64,000 bases of DNA from Rhizobiales bacterium 62-47 (GCA_001899255.1 MKVX01000018.1:559150-623149); one strand, 5' to 3'; shown: positions 26,202 to 35,943, numbered from the stretch's first letter. The notes: generated by a model not told the origin, from the letters alone. A program made the numbers and translations.

Positions 26202-27161
26202 ATGACCACAATTCAGACATCGATGCCGGCGCGCGCGGTGCATGCCGATACCCGGCCGCTGTGGGACCGCTTGCGAACCAATCGGAACTGGCTGGCGTTG
26301 TGGTTCATGCTGCCCGCTGCAGCATTCCTGATCCTGTTCCTGGCCTATCCACTCGGCCTCGGCATCTGGATGAGCTTTACCGACGAACGTATCGGACGAA
26401 CGGGCGTCTTTGTCGGACTCGAGAACTACGAATGGCTGTGGAGCGACAGCATCTTCTGGCTCTCGGTCTTCAACACGCTGCTCTATACGATCATTGCCAG
26501 CGCCATCAAATTCGCTATCGGCCTCTATCTCGCGTTGCTGCTGAACCGGCATATGCCGTTCAAGGCGATGATCCGCGCGATCGTTCTGATTCCATTCATC
26601 GTTCCGACTGTGTTATCAGCGATTGCATTCTGGTGGATCTACGACGCACAATTTTCGATCATCTCCTGGTCGCTCATCAAACTTGGCCTCATTACTCAGA
26701 ACATCAATTTCCTCGGCGATACCGATTGGGCACGCGCCAGCGTGATCTTTGCGAATATCTGGCGCGGCGTGCCGTTCGTCGCAATCACACTGCTTGCGGG
26801 GCTGCAGACGGTTTCACCCTCGCTCTATGAGGCGGCGACTTTGGATGGCGCGACTGATTGGCAGCGTTTCCGCTACATCACCTATCCGTTGTTGACGCCG
26901 ATCATTGCCGTGGTGATGACGTTTTCGGTGCTCTTCACCTTCACCGACTTCCAGCTGGTGTGGGCGCTGACCCGTGGCGGCCCGGTAAACGCAACTCATC
27001 TGATGGCAACGTTGAGCTATCAGCGCGGCATTCTGAGCGGTCGACTGGGTGAGGGCGCTGCCATTGCAACCGCGATGATCCCGTTCCTGCTCGCGGCGAT
27101 CGCCATTTCGTGGTTCGGAATGCAGCGTCGCAAATGGCAGCAAGGAAGCGACAATGATTGA
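26202..27161 (+). CDS. ABC sugar permease 1 (MalF/UgpA type)
   Basis: A 319-residue inner-membrane permease with six predicted helices; the first is about 32-54 (WFMLPAAAFLILFLAYPLGLG). The EAA loop that docks the ATPase is visible as LYEAATLDGATDWQRFRYITYPLL near residue 210. An amino-terminal polar segment of about 25 residues precedes helix 1. Start at 26202. The stop overlaps the next permease by eight bases, indicating coupling. Confidence 0.92.
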   Translation: MTTIQTSMPARAVHADTRPLWDRLRTNRNWLALWFMLPAAAFLILFLAYPLGLGIWMSFTDERIGRTGVFVGLENYEWLWSDSIFWLSVFNTLLYTIIASAIKFAIGLYLALLLNRHMPFKAMIRAIVLIPFIVPTVLSAIAFWWIYDAQFSIISWSLIKLGLITQNINFLGDTDWARASVIFANIWRGVPFVAITLLAGLQTVSPSLYEAATLDGATDWQRFRYITYPLLTPIIAVVMTFSVLFTFTDFQLVWALTRGGPVNATHLMATLSYQRGILSGRLGEGAAIATAMIPFLLAAIAISWFGMQRRKWQQGSDND

Positions 27162-28077
27162 TACCGCGCTGCAAGCCAAAACCGTCGTGAAGGCAGCTGC
27201 TTCCGTCGCGAAGAGCGACGAAAGCGAAGGCATGAGCTATCTTGAAAGTCTGCCTCGCCGTCTGGTGACGCTCTATCTGCCGCTGTTCATCATACTCGTC
27301 GTCTTGCTGTTCCCGTTCTACTGGATGGGGCTGACAGCGATCAAACCCGACGAGCAACTGATCGATATGGAGACCTATAACCCGTTCTGGGTGATCCATC
27401 CGACCTTCAAACACATCAGCAAGCTGTTGTTCGAGACGCAATATCCGCAGTGGCTCTGGAATACGATGTATGTCGCGGCGTGCGCGACGACGCTGTCGAT
27501 CATTGCCAGCGTGCTTGCGGCCTATGCCATCGTTCGCCTTCGTTTCCGGGGCGGCGAGGCGGTGGGCGTGCTGATCTTCTTTGCCTATCTGGTGCCACCG
27601 TCGATCCTGTTTATCCCGCTGGCATCGGTGATTCAGGCTTACGGCCTGTTCGACTCGCCGCTGTCGCTCATTCTGGTTTATCCGACGCTACTGATCCCAT
27701 TCTCGACGTGGCTGCTGATGGGATACTTCAAGACTATTCCTTTCGAGCTCGAGGAGTGCGCGCTGATCGATGGCGCGTCGCGATGGCAGATATTGACGCG
27801 TATCGTCGTTCCGCTCGCGGTACCTGGCTTGATTTCCGCTTTCATCTTTTCGTTCACGCTGTGCTGGAATGAATTCATCTATGCGCTGACGTTTCTGCAG
27901 TCGACGCCGAACAAGACTGTGCCCGTCGCTATCGTCAATGAATTCGTTGACGGCGACATTTATAAGTGGGGCTCGTTGATGGCGGGCGCGCTGGTCGGCT
28001 CGCTGCCGCTGGTTATTCTTTACGCCTTCTTTGTCGAGCACTACGTCTCGGCGATGACGGGCGCGGTGAAGGAGTGA
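27154..28077 (+). CDS. ABC sugar permease 2 (MalG/UgpE type)
   Basis: A 307-residue permease partner of the gene at 26202. It has a longer N-terminal cytoplasmic segment (about 40 residues), six predicted helices starting with YLPLFIILVVLLFPFYWMGL, and an EAA loop ELEECALIDGASRWQILTRIVVPLA near residue 205. A short perfect inverted repeat, GATATTGC (28076-28083) with GCAATATC (28100-28107), separates it from the dehydrogenase gene. Confidence 0.92.
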   Translation: MIDTALQAKTVVKAAASVAKSDESEGMSYLESLPRRLVTLYLPLFIILVVLLFPFYWMGLTAIKPDEQLIDMETYNPFWVIHPTFKHISKLLFETQYPQWLWNTMYVAACATTLSIIASVLAAYAIVRLRFRGGEAVGVLIFFAYLVPPSILFIPLASVIQAYGLFDSPLSLILVYPTLLIPFSTWLLMGYFKTIPFELEECALIDGASRWQILTRIVVPLAVPGLISAFIFSFTLCWNEFIYALTFLQSTPNKTVPVAIVNEFVDGDIYKWGSLMAGALVGSLPLVILYAFFVEHYVSAMTGAVKE

Positions 28078-28129
28078 TATTGCAGACCCGCTAAACATCG
28101 CAATATCAAGAATAAGAAGGAGTTGGGTC

Positions 28130-29116
28130 TTGCATATTCTCGTTCTGGGCGCCGCCGGCATGGTCGGCCGCAAACTGGTCGAGCGGCTCGCGCGCGACGG
28201 CAGACTTGGCAAGCGCGACATTACGCGCATGACGTTGCAGGATGTCGTTGCGCCGCAGGCGCCTGCCAACACGTCGATTCCGGTCAAGATCGTCACCAGC
28301 GATTTCGCCAATGCCGGTACGGCTGCGCCGCTCGTTGCCGAGCGTCCGGATGTGATCTTTCATCTCGCCGCGATTGTTTCCGGTGAAGCGGAAGCCGAGT
28401 TCGACAAAGGGTACCGGATCAATCTCGACGGCACCCGCTATCTCATCGATGCGATCCGTGTCGTTGGTGGTGGCTACAAGCCGCGGCTGGTGTTTACGTC
28501 GTCGATCGCGGTGTTCGGCGCACCGTTCCCGGACAAGATCGGCGACGAATTCTTCCACACGCCGCTGACCAGTTACGGCACGCAGAAGGCGATTTGCGAA
28601 CTGTTGATCGCGGACTACACCCGCAAGGGGCTGTTGGATGGCATCGGCATTCGACTGCCGACCATTTGCGTGCGTCCGGGCAAGCCCAACAAGGCAGCGT
28701 CGGGCTTTTTCTCGAACATCATTCGCGAACCGCTCGCTGGGGAGAGTGCAGTCTTGCCGGTGTCCGAGGATGTGAAGCACTGGCATGCGTCGCCGCGTTC
28801 GGCGGTCGGTTTTCTGATTCATGCCGCGACGATGGATACCGAAGCGATGGGGCCTCGGCGCAATTTGAGCATGCCGGGGCTCGCGGCGACAGTCGGTGAG
28901 CAGATCGCGGCGCTGGAGCGCGTTGCGGGCAAGAACGTCGTCGCGCGCATTCGGCGCGAACCGGACCCGGTGATCGTAGGCATTGTCAGCGGATGGCCGC
29001 GCGATTTCGTCACCGACCGCGCGCTGAAGCTGGGATTCACCACCGTCGAAAAGACCTTCGACGATATCATCCGCATCCACATCGAGGATGAACTCGGCGG
29101 TAAATTCGTCACCTGA
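28130..29116 (+). CDS. NAD-dependent epimerase/dehydratase-family dehydrogenase, DenD-like
   Basis: A 328-residue extended SDR. Starts with TTG at 28130, supported by AAGGAG seven bases upstream and by the Rossmann motif beginning at once (MHILVLGAAGMVGRKL, Gly7, Gly10, Gly13). Catalytic Ser124/125 in VFTSSIAVFG and Tyr149-x3-Lys153 in SYGTQKAICE. Overall wording (IFHLAAIVSGEAEAEFDKGYRINLDGT, IRLPTICVRPGKPNKAASGF) is that of the D-erythronate dehydrogenase group, enzymes oxidising a hydroxy acid at C2. Last gene of the transporter operon, so it likely acts on the imported compound or its catabolite. The kinase, isomerase and aldolase of the erythronate pathway are absent here, so the substrate may differ. 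Confidence 0.85.
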   Translation: MHILVLGAAGMVGRKLVERLARDGRLGKRDITRMTLQDVVAPQAPANTSIPVKIVTSDFANAGTAAPLVAERPDVIFHLAAIVSGEAEAEFDKGYRINLDGTRYLIDAIRVVGGGYKPRLVFTSSIAVFGAPFPDKIGDEFFHTPLTSYGTQKAICELLIADYTRKGLLDGIGIRLPTICVRPGKPNKAASGFFSNIIREPLAGESAVLPVSEDVKHWHASPRSAVGFLIHAATMDTEAMGPRRNLSMPGLAATVGEQIAALERVAGKNVVARIRREPDPVIVGIVSGWPRDFVTDRALKLGFTTVEKTFDDIIRIHIEDELGGKFVT

Positions 29117-29466
29117 ACGGCAGGCGGCGCCCCGGCAAAACGCTTGCGATTGGCTTGCGTCAAACCCGTGGCCAAATCGCGGCAGGCGATTTGGCCCATC
29201 CGCGGTCGATCGAGCCGTGAGTCCGGCCAGTCGATCCCCCGGCAGACGGCAACCGATGCGATGGCGAGAGCGTGAGTCCTCCGCAGGTCGGAGGCCGATG
29301 CAATTTCGCAGACCCGCTGTGGCCGGATCGATCGCGAAAAAGTCCGATCCGACGTGATCTCCGCAAACCGATCGGCTATAGTCGGTGGAGAATTCCGTTG
29401 TGACCGCCGCAAAGCCATTTGCCGACAAGGTCTCGCGGGTGAATTTGGATAGACAGGAAAACAGTC
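29117..29466. other. 350-base intergenic region with operon-end hairpin
   Basis: No gene seen. GGCCAAATCGC (29170-29180), loop GGCAG, GCGATTTGGCC (29186-29196) is a perfect 11-base stem without a T-run, likely ending the sugar operon. The remaining bases before the thiolase gene are expected to contain its promoter; no clear operator was found. Confidence 0.55.
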
Positions 29467-30636
29467 ATGACAGCCAGTATCGTTGGATGGGCCCACACGC
29501 CGTTTGGCAAGTTCGATGCCGAGACCGTCGAGAGTCTGGTGGTTCGTGCGGCGACCGAGGCGCTGGCCGATGCTGGCATCTCCGCGGCCGATGTCGATGA
29601 AATTGTGCTGGGGCACTTCAACGCCGGTTTCTCCCCGCAGGATTTCACCGCGGCGCTGGTGCTGCAGGCCGATCCGAAACTGCGCTTCAAGCCGGCGACC
29701 CGTGTCGAGAACGCCTGCGCCACCGGAACGGCGGCAGTGCATCAGGCGGTGAAGTCGATCAACGCCGGCGCTTCGCGCATCGTGCTGGTGGTCGGCGTCG
29801 AGCAGATGACGCGGACGCCCGGTCCGGAGATCGGCAAGAACCTGCTGCGGGCCTCGTACCTGGTCGAGGACGGCGATACGCCCGCTGGCTTCGCCGGTGT
29901 GTTCGGCAAGATCGCGCAAGCCTACTTCCAGAAGTACGGCGACCAGTCGGATGCGCTGGCGATGATCGCCGCGAAGAACCACAAGAACGGCGTCTCCAAT
30001 CCTTACGCGCAGATGCGCAAGGATTTCGGCTATGAGTTCTGCCGCTCCGAAAGCGAGAAGAATCCGTTCGTAGCCGGACCGCTGAAGCGCACCGATTGCT
30101 CGCTGGTGTCGGATGGCGCTGCGGCGCTGGTGCTGACCGATTCCGAAACCGCGAAGGCGATGGGCAAGGCGGTCAACATCCGCGCCACCGCGCATGCGCA
30201 GGATTTCCTGCCGATGTCGAAGCGCAACATCCTCGATTTCGAAGGCTGCTCTGTGGCGTGGCAGCGCGCGCTGCAATCCGCCGGCGTCACGCTCGCCGAT
30301 CTGTCGTTCGTCGAAACCCACGACTGCTTCACCATCGCCGAGCTGATCGAATACGAAGCCATGGGCCTCACGCCGAAGGGGCAGGGCGCGCGCGCCATCA
30401 AGGAAGGTTGGACCCAGAAGGACGGCAAGCTGCCGATCAATCCGTCCGGCGGCCTCAAGGCGAAAGGCCACCCGATCGGCGCGACCGGCGTCTCGATGCA
30501 TGTGCTGAGCGCCATGCAGTTGCTCGGCCAGGCGCCGGAAGGCATGCAGATCCGCGACGCCAAGCTGGCGGGTATCTTCAACATGGGCGGCGCGGCCGTG
30601 GCCAATTACGTCACGCTGCTCGAGCCGGCGAAGTAA
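29467..30636 (+). CDS. thiolase, SCP-x/acetyl-CoA acetyltransferase-like
   Basis: A 389-residue thiolase of the SCP-x/lipid-transfer branch. Nucleophilic Cys84 in VENACATGTAA, His in THDCFTIAELIE, and KGHPIGATGVS in the C-terminal half; the second Cys position reads IFNMGGAA, a common variation in this branch. SCP-x thiolases favour 2-methyl-branched or bulky 3-ketoacyl-CoAs. It opens a seven-gene co-directional run of acyl-CoA enzymes and should perform a terminal thiolytic cleavage. Confidence 0.9.
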   Translation: MTASIVGWAHTPFGKFDAETVESLVVRAATEALADAGISAADVDEIVLGHFNAGFSPQDFTAALVLQADPKLRFKPATRVENACATGTAAVHQAVKSINAGASRIVLVVGVEQMTRTPGPEIGKNLLRASYLVEDGDTPAGFAGVFGKIAQAYFQKYGDQSDALAMIAAKNHKNGVSNPYAQMRKDFGYEFCRSESEKNPFVAGPLKRTDCSLVSDGAAALVLTDSETAKAMGKAVNIRATAHAQDFLPMSKRNILDFEGCSVAWQRALQSAGVTLADLSFVETHDCFTIAELIEYEAMGLTPKGQGARAIKEGWTQKDGKLPINPSGGLKAKGHPIGATGVSMHVLSAMQLLGQAPEGMQIRDAKLAGIFNMGGAAVANYVTLLEPAK

Positions 30637-30663
30637 GACGCCGCTCGCGGAGAAGATGGGACG

Positions 30664-32196
30664 ATGAATATTGCGGATTGGCTGGCGGCGAGTGCGCATC
30701 TGCGCCCGCGCGCGCCGGCGCTGTTGACCGGCACCCATGTCGATGCCGACTACGCTACCTTCGCGCAACGTGCCGCTGCCGTGGGGGCGCATCTGTCGCG
30801 ACATTATAATGTGCAGCCGGGCGACCGCGTCGGTCTGTTCATGACCAACTGCACGCAATACCTCGAATGCCTTTACGGCATCTGGTGGATCGGTGCGGTG
30901 GCGGTGCCGATTAATGCCAAGCTGCATGGACGCGAGGCGGCGTGGATCTGTGAGGATTCCGGCGCGAAGCTGATCGTGCTGTCCGACGACATCATGGATG
31001 TCTGGTCGGAGGCCGTCGCGCCGGGCGCGCTACCGACGCTCTCGGTCGATAGCGATGCCTATCTGCGTCTGCGCGCAGGCGAAGGTGCTGCGGCGCCGCT
31101 GGCGCGCGAGACCGACGATCTGGCATGGCTGTTCTACACGTCGGGAACCACGGGCCGGCCGAAGGGCGTCATGCTCAGCCACGGTAACCTGATGGCGATG
31201 TCGCTGTGCTACTTCGCCGATGTCGATCAGGTGACGCCGCAGGATGCGATCCTTTACGCCGCGCCGATTTCGCACGGAGCAGGGCTCTATAATTTCCCGC
31301 ACGTCCGCATGGGCGCGCGGCATGTCGTGCCGGAGTCCGGCGGCTTCGATGCGGATGAGGTGCTGGCGCTCGGCAAGCAATTGCAGAATGTCGCGATGTT
31401 CGCCGCGCCCACCATGGTGCGGCGCCTGGTCGATGCCGCCAAGAAGCACGGCGAGAATGGCGACGGCCTGCGCACCATCGTCTACGGCGGCGGGCCCATG
31501 TATCTGGCGGATATCCGCGATGCCATCGCCACGATGGGGCAACGCTTCGTGCAGATCTACGGGCAGGGTGAATCGCCGATGACCATCACGGCGCTGAGCC
31601 GCGAATGGCATAGCCGCACCGACGATCCGCGTTATCTCGAACGGCTGGCGTCGGTCGGTCCCGCGCAAAGCGTCATCTCGGTTCGCATCACCGATGCCGA
31701 CGGCAATCCGCTGCCTGCGGGCGAGACCGGCGAAGTCGAGGCCAAGGGCGCGGCCGTGATGCTCGGCTACTGGAACAATCCGAAGGCGACGGCCGACACG
31801 CTCAAGAACGGCTGGCTGCGCACCGGCGATGTCGGTCGGCTCGATGCCGATGGCTTCCTCACGCTGTCGGATCGCTCCAAGGACGTCATCATTTCCGGCG
31901 GCACCAACATCTATCCGCGCGAGGTGGAGGAGGCGCTGCTGACGCACGCGGACGTGCGCGAGGTGTCGGCCATTGGCGTACCTCATCCGGAGTGGGGCGA
32001 GATCGTCGTCGCCTGCGTCGTGCTGGAAGATGGCGCGACTGCGAACGACCAGGTGCTGGATGCGCACTGCCTGGCGTCGATCGCGCGGTTCAAGCGGCCC
32101 AAGCGTTACGTCTATCTGCCGTCGCTGCCGAAGAACAACTATGGCAAGGTGCTGAAGACGTCGCTGCGCGAGATGATGGCCAAGCAGGCGTCCTAG
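30664..32196 (+). CDS. acyl-CoA synthetase (AMP-forming)
   Basis: A 510-residue adenylate-forming ligase activating a carboxylic acid to its CoA thioester. The ATP-binding motif is FYTSGTTGRPKGVMLSHG near 155-172, the adenylate segment IYGQGESPM, then GWLRTGDVGRLDADGFL and the hinge DRSKDVIISGGTNIYPREVEEAL, ending with the catalytic Lys in NNYGKVLK. Organisation matches class I fatty/aromatic acyl-CoA ligases. Starts 27 bases after the thiolase. Probably the activating enzyme of this cluster; substrate unassigned. Confidence 0.92.
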   Translation: MNIADWLAASAHLRPRAPALLTGTHVDADYATFAQRAAAVGAHLSRHYNVQPGDRVGLFMTNCTQYLECLYGIWWIGAVAVPINAKLHGREAAWICEDSGAKLIVLSDDIMDVWSEAVAPGALPTLSVDSDAYLRLRAGEGAAAPLARETDDLAWLFYTSGTTGRPKGVMLSHGNLMAMSLCYFADVDQVTPQDAILYAAPISHGAGLYNFPHVRMGARHVVPESGGFDADEVLALGKQLQNVAMFAAPTMVRRLVDAAKKHGENGDGLRTIVYGGGPMYLADIRDAIATMGQRFVQIYGQGESPMTITALSREWHSRTDDPRYLERLASVGPAQSVISVRITDADGNPLPAGETGEVEAKGAAVMLGYWNNPKATADTLKNGWLRTGDVGRLDADGFLTLSDRSKDVIISGGTNIYPREVEEALLTHADVREVSAIGVPHPEWGEIVVACVVLEDGATANDQVLDAHCLASIARFKRPKRYVYLPSLPKNNYGKVLKTSLREMMAKQAS

Positions 32197-32424
32197 CCGA
32201 TTGCGGTGACCCGATGCCTTGACGCGATGACCTCGCGTTAAGCTGCGTCCGCCTGACGGAATATCGAACACGCTATTGCGTGCGGAACGCTGGCGTTTGA
32301 CGCGAGTGAGCGCCGACGCATACGCCCATACGGTGAGCGCCCTTGATCTTGCCGTTTCCATGCCGTTACTACCGGAAGGCGCGATGCCGGCCGCTGAAGA
32401 GCCGGAGTGGGAGTGAACGGGACC

Positions 32425-33633
32425 ATGGGGCCGTTGCAAGGTGTCAAGGTTGTCGACATGACGACGGTGCTGATGGGTCCATATGCGACCCAGATGCTGG
32501 GCGACTATGGCGCTGACGTCATCAAGATCGAGTCGCTCGATGGCGACGTGACTCGACAGATCGGTCCGACGCGCCATTCCGGCATGGGGCCGGTGTTCCT
32601 CAACGCCAACCGCAGCAAGCGCAGCATCTGCCTCGATCTAAAAAAGGATGCCGGTCGCGAAGCCGTGCTGCGGCTGATCGCCAATGCCGATGTGCTCGTC
32701 TACAACGTGCGGCCGCAGGCGATGCAACGGCTGCGGCTCGGTTACGACGATGTCGCCGCGATCAATCCGCGATTGATCTATGCGGGCGTCTTCGGCTTCG
32801 GACAGGACGGCCCGTACGCTGCGAAGGCGGCTTACGATGACCTGATTCAGGGCGGATCGGCGCTGGCGGCGCTGATGGCGCGCGGCGGCGACGGCACGCC
32901 GCGTTATGTTCCCAACGCGCTGGTGGATCGCATCGTCGGCCTCGCTGCGGTCGGCGCCATTCTCGCCAGTCTGGTTCATCGCGACCGCACCGGCGTCGGC
33001 CAGCGCGTCGATATCCCGATGTTCGAGACCATGGCCGGTTTCGTTCTCGGCGACCATCTCGGCGGGCTGACCTACGAGCCGCCGCTGGACAAGGGCGGCT
33101 ATGCGCGGCATCTGGCGCGCGACCGCCGCCCATACAAGACCTCGGACGGCTATATCTGCGTCATCGTTTACAACGACAAGCAGTGGGACAATTTCCTCAC
33201 CGCCATTGCGCGCGACGATCTGCGCAGCGATCCACGCTTCGCCACCTTTGCCGGGCGCATGGCGAACATCGACGACGTTTACGCCGAACTGGCGCGCATC
33301 ATTGCCGAGCGTTCCACGGCAGACTGGATCAAGTTGCTCGACGACGCCGATGTCCCGGCGTTGCCGATGCACGATCTCGTCAGCATTCTCGGCGACCCGC
33401 ATCTCAGCGCGACCAATTTCTTTCCGGTGGTCGATCACCCGAGCGAAGGCAAAATTCGCAGCATGCGTGCCGCCGCAACGTGGTCCACGACGCCGGTTGA
33501 GACGACGCGGCTGGCGCCGCAACTTGGCGAGCAGAGCGAAGAGATTTTGCGCGAGGCGGGTTTCTCGCGTGAAGAGATCGCCGCGCTGGTGCGGGATGGC
33601 GTCACCAATGCGACCACGCCGGAAAAGGAGTGA
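32425..33633 (+). CDS. CaiB/BaiF family (class III) CoA transferase
   Basis: A 402-residue class III CoA transferase. N-terminal GPLQGVKVVDMTTVLMGPYATQMLGDYGADVIKIE is the family hallmark; the catalytic Asp is expected in PNALVDRIVGLAA. The chosen start is the ATG at 32425; in-frame GTGs at 32407 and 32413 are alternatives. Moves CoA from one acyl-CoA to a carboxylic acid, so it may activate the growth substrate alongside or instead of the ligase upstream. It is 228 bases from the ligase gene; no terminator is evident between. Confidence 0.9.
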   Translation: MGPLQGVKVVDMTTVLMGPYATQMLGDYGADVIKIESLDGDVTRQIGPTRHSGMGPVFLNANRSKRSICLDLKKDAGREAVLRLIANADVLVYNVRPQAMQRLRLGYDDVAAINPRLIYAGVFGFGQDGPYAAKAAYDDLIQGGSALAALMARGGDGTPRYVPNALVDRIVGLAAVGAILASLVHRDRTGVGQRVDIPMFETMAGFVLGDHLGGLTYEPPLDKGGYARHLARDRRPYKTSDGYICVIVYNDKQWDNFLTAIARDDLRSDPRFATFAGRMANIDDVYAELARIIAERSTADWIKLLDDADVPALPMHDLVSILGDPHLSATNFFPVVDHPSEGKIRSMRAAATWSTTPVETTRLAPQLGEQSEEILREAGFSREEIAALVRDGVTNATTPEKE

Positions 33634-33638
33634 CGCTG

Positions 33639-34805
33639 ATGGATTTCGCGTTCTCGGCCGATCAGGACTCCATTCGCGAGGCGATTCAAAAGATTTGCGC
33701 TGGATTCGACGATGCGTATTGGCTGAAGAAGGATCGCGAAGGCGGCTTCCCGGTTGAGTTTCACAAGGCTGTCGCGGATGCCGGTTGGCTCGGCATCTGT
33801 ATTCCCGAGCAGTATGGCGGCTCCGGTCTTGGCATCACCGATGCCGCGATCATGATGCGGACGATTTCGGAATCAGGCGCCGGCATGTCCGGCGCGTCGG
33901 CCGTTCACATGAATGTGTTCGGGCTCAATCCAGTGGTGGTGTTCGGCACGGAAGAACAGTGCCGGCGGATGCTGCCGCCGATCGTCTCCGGTGCGGAGCG
34001 CGCCTGTTTCGCGGTGACCGAGCCGAACACTGGCCTCAACACCACGCAGCTCAAGACGCGCGCCGTGCGCCAGGGCGACAAGTATGTCGTCAACGGCCAG
34101 AAGGTGTGGATTTCAACGGCACAGGTCGCCGAAAAAATTCTGCTGCTGGCGCGCACCACGCCGCTGGAAGACGTGAAGACGCCCACGCGCGGCCTCAGCC
34201 TCTTTTACACCGACTTCGACCGCACGCGGATCGCCGTGCACGAGATCGAGAAGATGGGCCGCAAGGCGGTCGACTCCAACGAACTGTTCTTCGAGAATTT
34301 CGAGATTCCGGTGCAGGATCGCATCGGCGAGGAGGGGCGCGGCTTTGAATACATCCTGCACGGGATGAATCCGGAGCGCATCCTGATTGCTGCCGAAGCC
34401 GTCGGCCTCGGCAAGCTGGCGCTGTCACGTGCCGCCGAATACGCCAAGAGCCGCATCGTGTTCAATCGGCCGATCGGGCAAAATCAGGCGATCCAGCATC
34501 CGCTGGCGAAGAACTGGATGGAGCTGGAGGCCGCGTGGCTGATGGTGATGTCGGCAGCCTGGCAATACGATCAGGGCATGGCCTGCGGCCCCGCTGCTAA
34601 TGCCGCGAAGTATCTCGCCGCCGAGGCCGGTTTCCACGCCTGCGAGCAGGCGGTGATGACGCATGGCGGCTTCGGTTACGCCAAGGAATTCCACGTCGAG
34701 CGCTACATGCGCGAAATGATGATCCCGCGCATCGCGCCGATCAGTCCGCAGCTTATTCTCAGCTTCATTGCCGAGAAGGTGCTCGGCCTGCCGAAGTCGT
34801 ATTGA
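33639..34805 (+). CDS. acyl-CoA dehydrogenase
   Basis: A 388-residue flavoprotein. CFAVTEPNTGLNTTQLKTRA is the first signature, and RGFEYILHGMNPERILIAAEAVG places a Glu where isovaleryl-CoA dehydrogenase has its catalytic base. The usual C-terminal EGTNEI motif is not seen; the end reads RYMREMMIPRIAPISPQLIL. This pattern fits the CaiA/branched-acyl subgroup. Start at 33639 after AAAGGAG. Its gene overlaps nothing but starts five bases past the CoA-transferase stop, and the next gene begins two bases after its stop. Confidence 0.92.
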   Translation: MDFAFSADQDSIREAIQKICAGFDDAYWLKKDREGGFPVEFHKAVADAGWLGICIPEQYGGSGLGITDAAIMMRTISESGAGMSGASAVHMNVFGLNPVVVFGTEEQCRRMLPPIVSGAERACFAVTEPNTGLNTTQLKTRAVRQGDKYVVNGQKVWISTAQVAEKILLLARTTPLEDVKTPTRGLSLFYTDFDRTRIAVHEIEKMGRKAVDSNELFFENFEIPVQDRIGEEGRGFEYILHGMNPERILIAAEAVGLGKLALSRAAEYAKSRIVFNRPIGQNQAIQHPLAKNWMELEAAWLMVMSAAWQYDQGMACGPAANAAKYLAAEAGFHACEQAVMTHGGFGYAKEFHVERYMREMMIPRIAPISPQLILSFIAEKVLGLPKSY

Positions 34806-34806
34806 G

Positions 34807-35943
34807 ATGAGTTTCATCACCGGCGTCGGACTGACGGCATTCGGCAGGCATGAGGGTGCGTCGACCCTCGACCTGATGAGCCGCGCCGCCGAGCTGGCGA
34901 TTGAGGATGCTGGGCTGAAGCGCGGCGAGATCGACGGTTTGCTGTGCGGCTATTCGACAACGATGCCGCACATCATGCTGGCGACGGTGTTCGCCGAGCA
35001 TTTCGGTTTGCAGCCGGCCTATTGCCATGCGGTGCAGGTCGGCGGTGCGACCGGCATGGCGATGGCAATGCTGGCGCATCACGTGGTCGAGGCCGGGCTG
35101 GCGCGGCATGTGCTGGTGGTGGGCGGCGAAAACCGGCTCACAGGGCAGAGCCGCGATGCTTCGATCCAGGCGTTGGCGCAAGTTGGGCATCCGGTCTACG
35201 AGGTGCCGCTGGGACCGACCATCCCGGCGTATTACGGGCTGGTGGCGTCGCGCTACATGCATGAATACCGCGTCACTGAACAAGACCTCGCCGAGCTCGC
35301 GGTGCTGATGCGCGGGCACGCGGCGACGCATCCCGGCGCGCAGTTCCGTGATCCGATCACCGTTGCCGACGTGATGGCGTCGAAGCCGGTGGCGTCGCCG
35401 CTGAAACTGCTCGATTGCTGCCCGGTGTCGGATGGCGGTGCGGCGTTCGTCATCAGCCGCGAGCGGACCGGCGATGTCGGCGTGCGCGTGCGTGGCTGCG
35501 CGCAGGCGCATACGCATCAGCATGTCACGGCCGCGCCGGCGTTGAATAAGCTTGGTGCGGAGATCGCGATTGCGCGCGCCAAGGCGGCGTCCGGCGTTGC
35601 GATATCCGATGTGCGCTATGCGGCGGTGTATGACAGCTTCACCATCACGCTGTTGATGCTGCTGGAAGACCTCGGCCTTGCGGGACGCGGCGAGGCGGCG
35701 GCGCGGGCGCGCAGCGGTCATTTCGGGCGCGACGGCGAGATGCCGCTCAACACCCACGGCGGCTTGCTGAGTTACGGTCATTGCGGCGTCGGCGGCGCCA
35801 TGGCGCATCTGGTCGAAACGCAGTTGCAGATGACGGGACGCGCGGGCAATCGGCAGGTTAAGGATGCTTCGGTCGCGCTGCTGCACGGCGACGGCGGCGT
35901 GCTGTCCTCGCACGTCAGCATGTTTCTGGAGCGCGTGCGATGA
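34807..35943 (+). CDS. thiolase-fold protein lacking the catalytic Cys (Ltp2/aldolase-like)
   Basis: A 378-residue thiolase-superfamily protein whose nucleophile position is Gly80 (VQVGGATGMAM) instead of Cys. The C-terminal segment reads NTHGGLLSYGHCGVGGAMA, matching the NTHGGLLS form of Ltp2-type proteins rather than the NPSGGxxxxGHPxGATG of thiolases. Family knowledge: Ltp2 forms a complex with a DUF35 protein and does retro-aldol cleavage of a tertiary-hydroxyl acyl-CoA in steroid side-chain degradation. The next gene here encodes exactly such a DUF35 protein, overlapping by four bases. I infer an aldolase or lipid-transfer-like role; a thiolase reaction is unlikely. Start at 34807; upstream in-frame codons belong to the preceding gene's shadow. 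Confidence 0.85.
   Translation: MSFITGVGLTAFGRHEGASTLDLMSRAAELAIEDAGLKRGEIDGLLCGYSTTMPHIMLATVFAEHFGLQPAYCHAVQVGGATGMAMAMLAHHVVEAGLARHVLVVGGENRLTGQSRDASIQALAQVGHPVYEVPLGPTIPAYYGLVASRYMHEYRVTEQDLAELAVLMRGHAATHPGAQFRDPITVADVMASKPVASPLKLLDCCPVSDGGAAFVISRERTGDVGVRVRGCAQAHTHQHVTAAPALNKLGAEIAIARAKAASGVAISDVRYAAVYDSFTITLLMLLEDLGLAGRGEAAARARSGHFGRDGEMPLNTHGGLLSYGHCGVGGAMAHLVETQLQMTGRAGNRQVKDASVALLHGDGGVLSSHVSMFLERVR

Noticed and set aside
28106-29428. 440-residue minus-strand frame over the DenD-like gene
   Set aside because: Same shadow pattern; no motif, and the opposite strand has a Rossmann motif and AAGGAG site.
28819-30927. 702-residue minus-strand open frame across the thiolase gene
   Set aside because: Antisense shadow without recognisable domains; the plus strand encodes an intact thiolase and ligase start.
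34808-35943. Calling the second thiolase-fold gene an ordinary acetyl-CoA acetyltransferase
   Set aside because: The nucleophile Cys is replaced by Gly and the GHP motif is altered.
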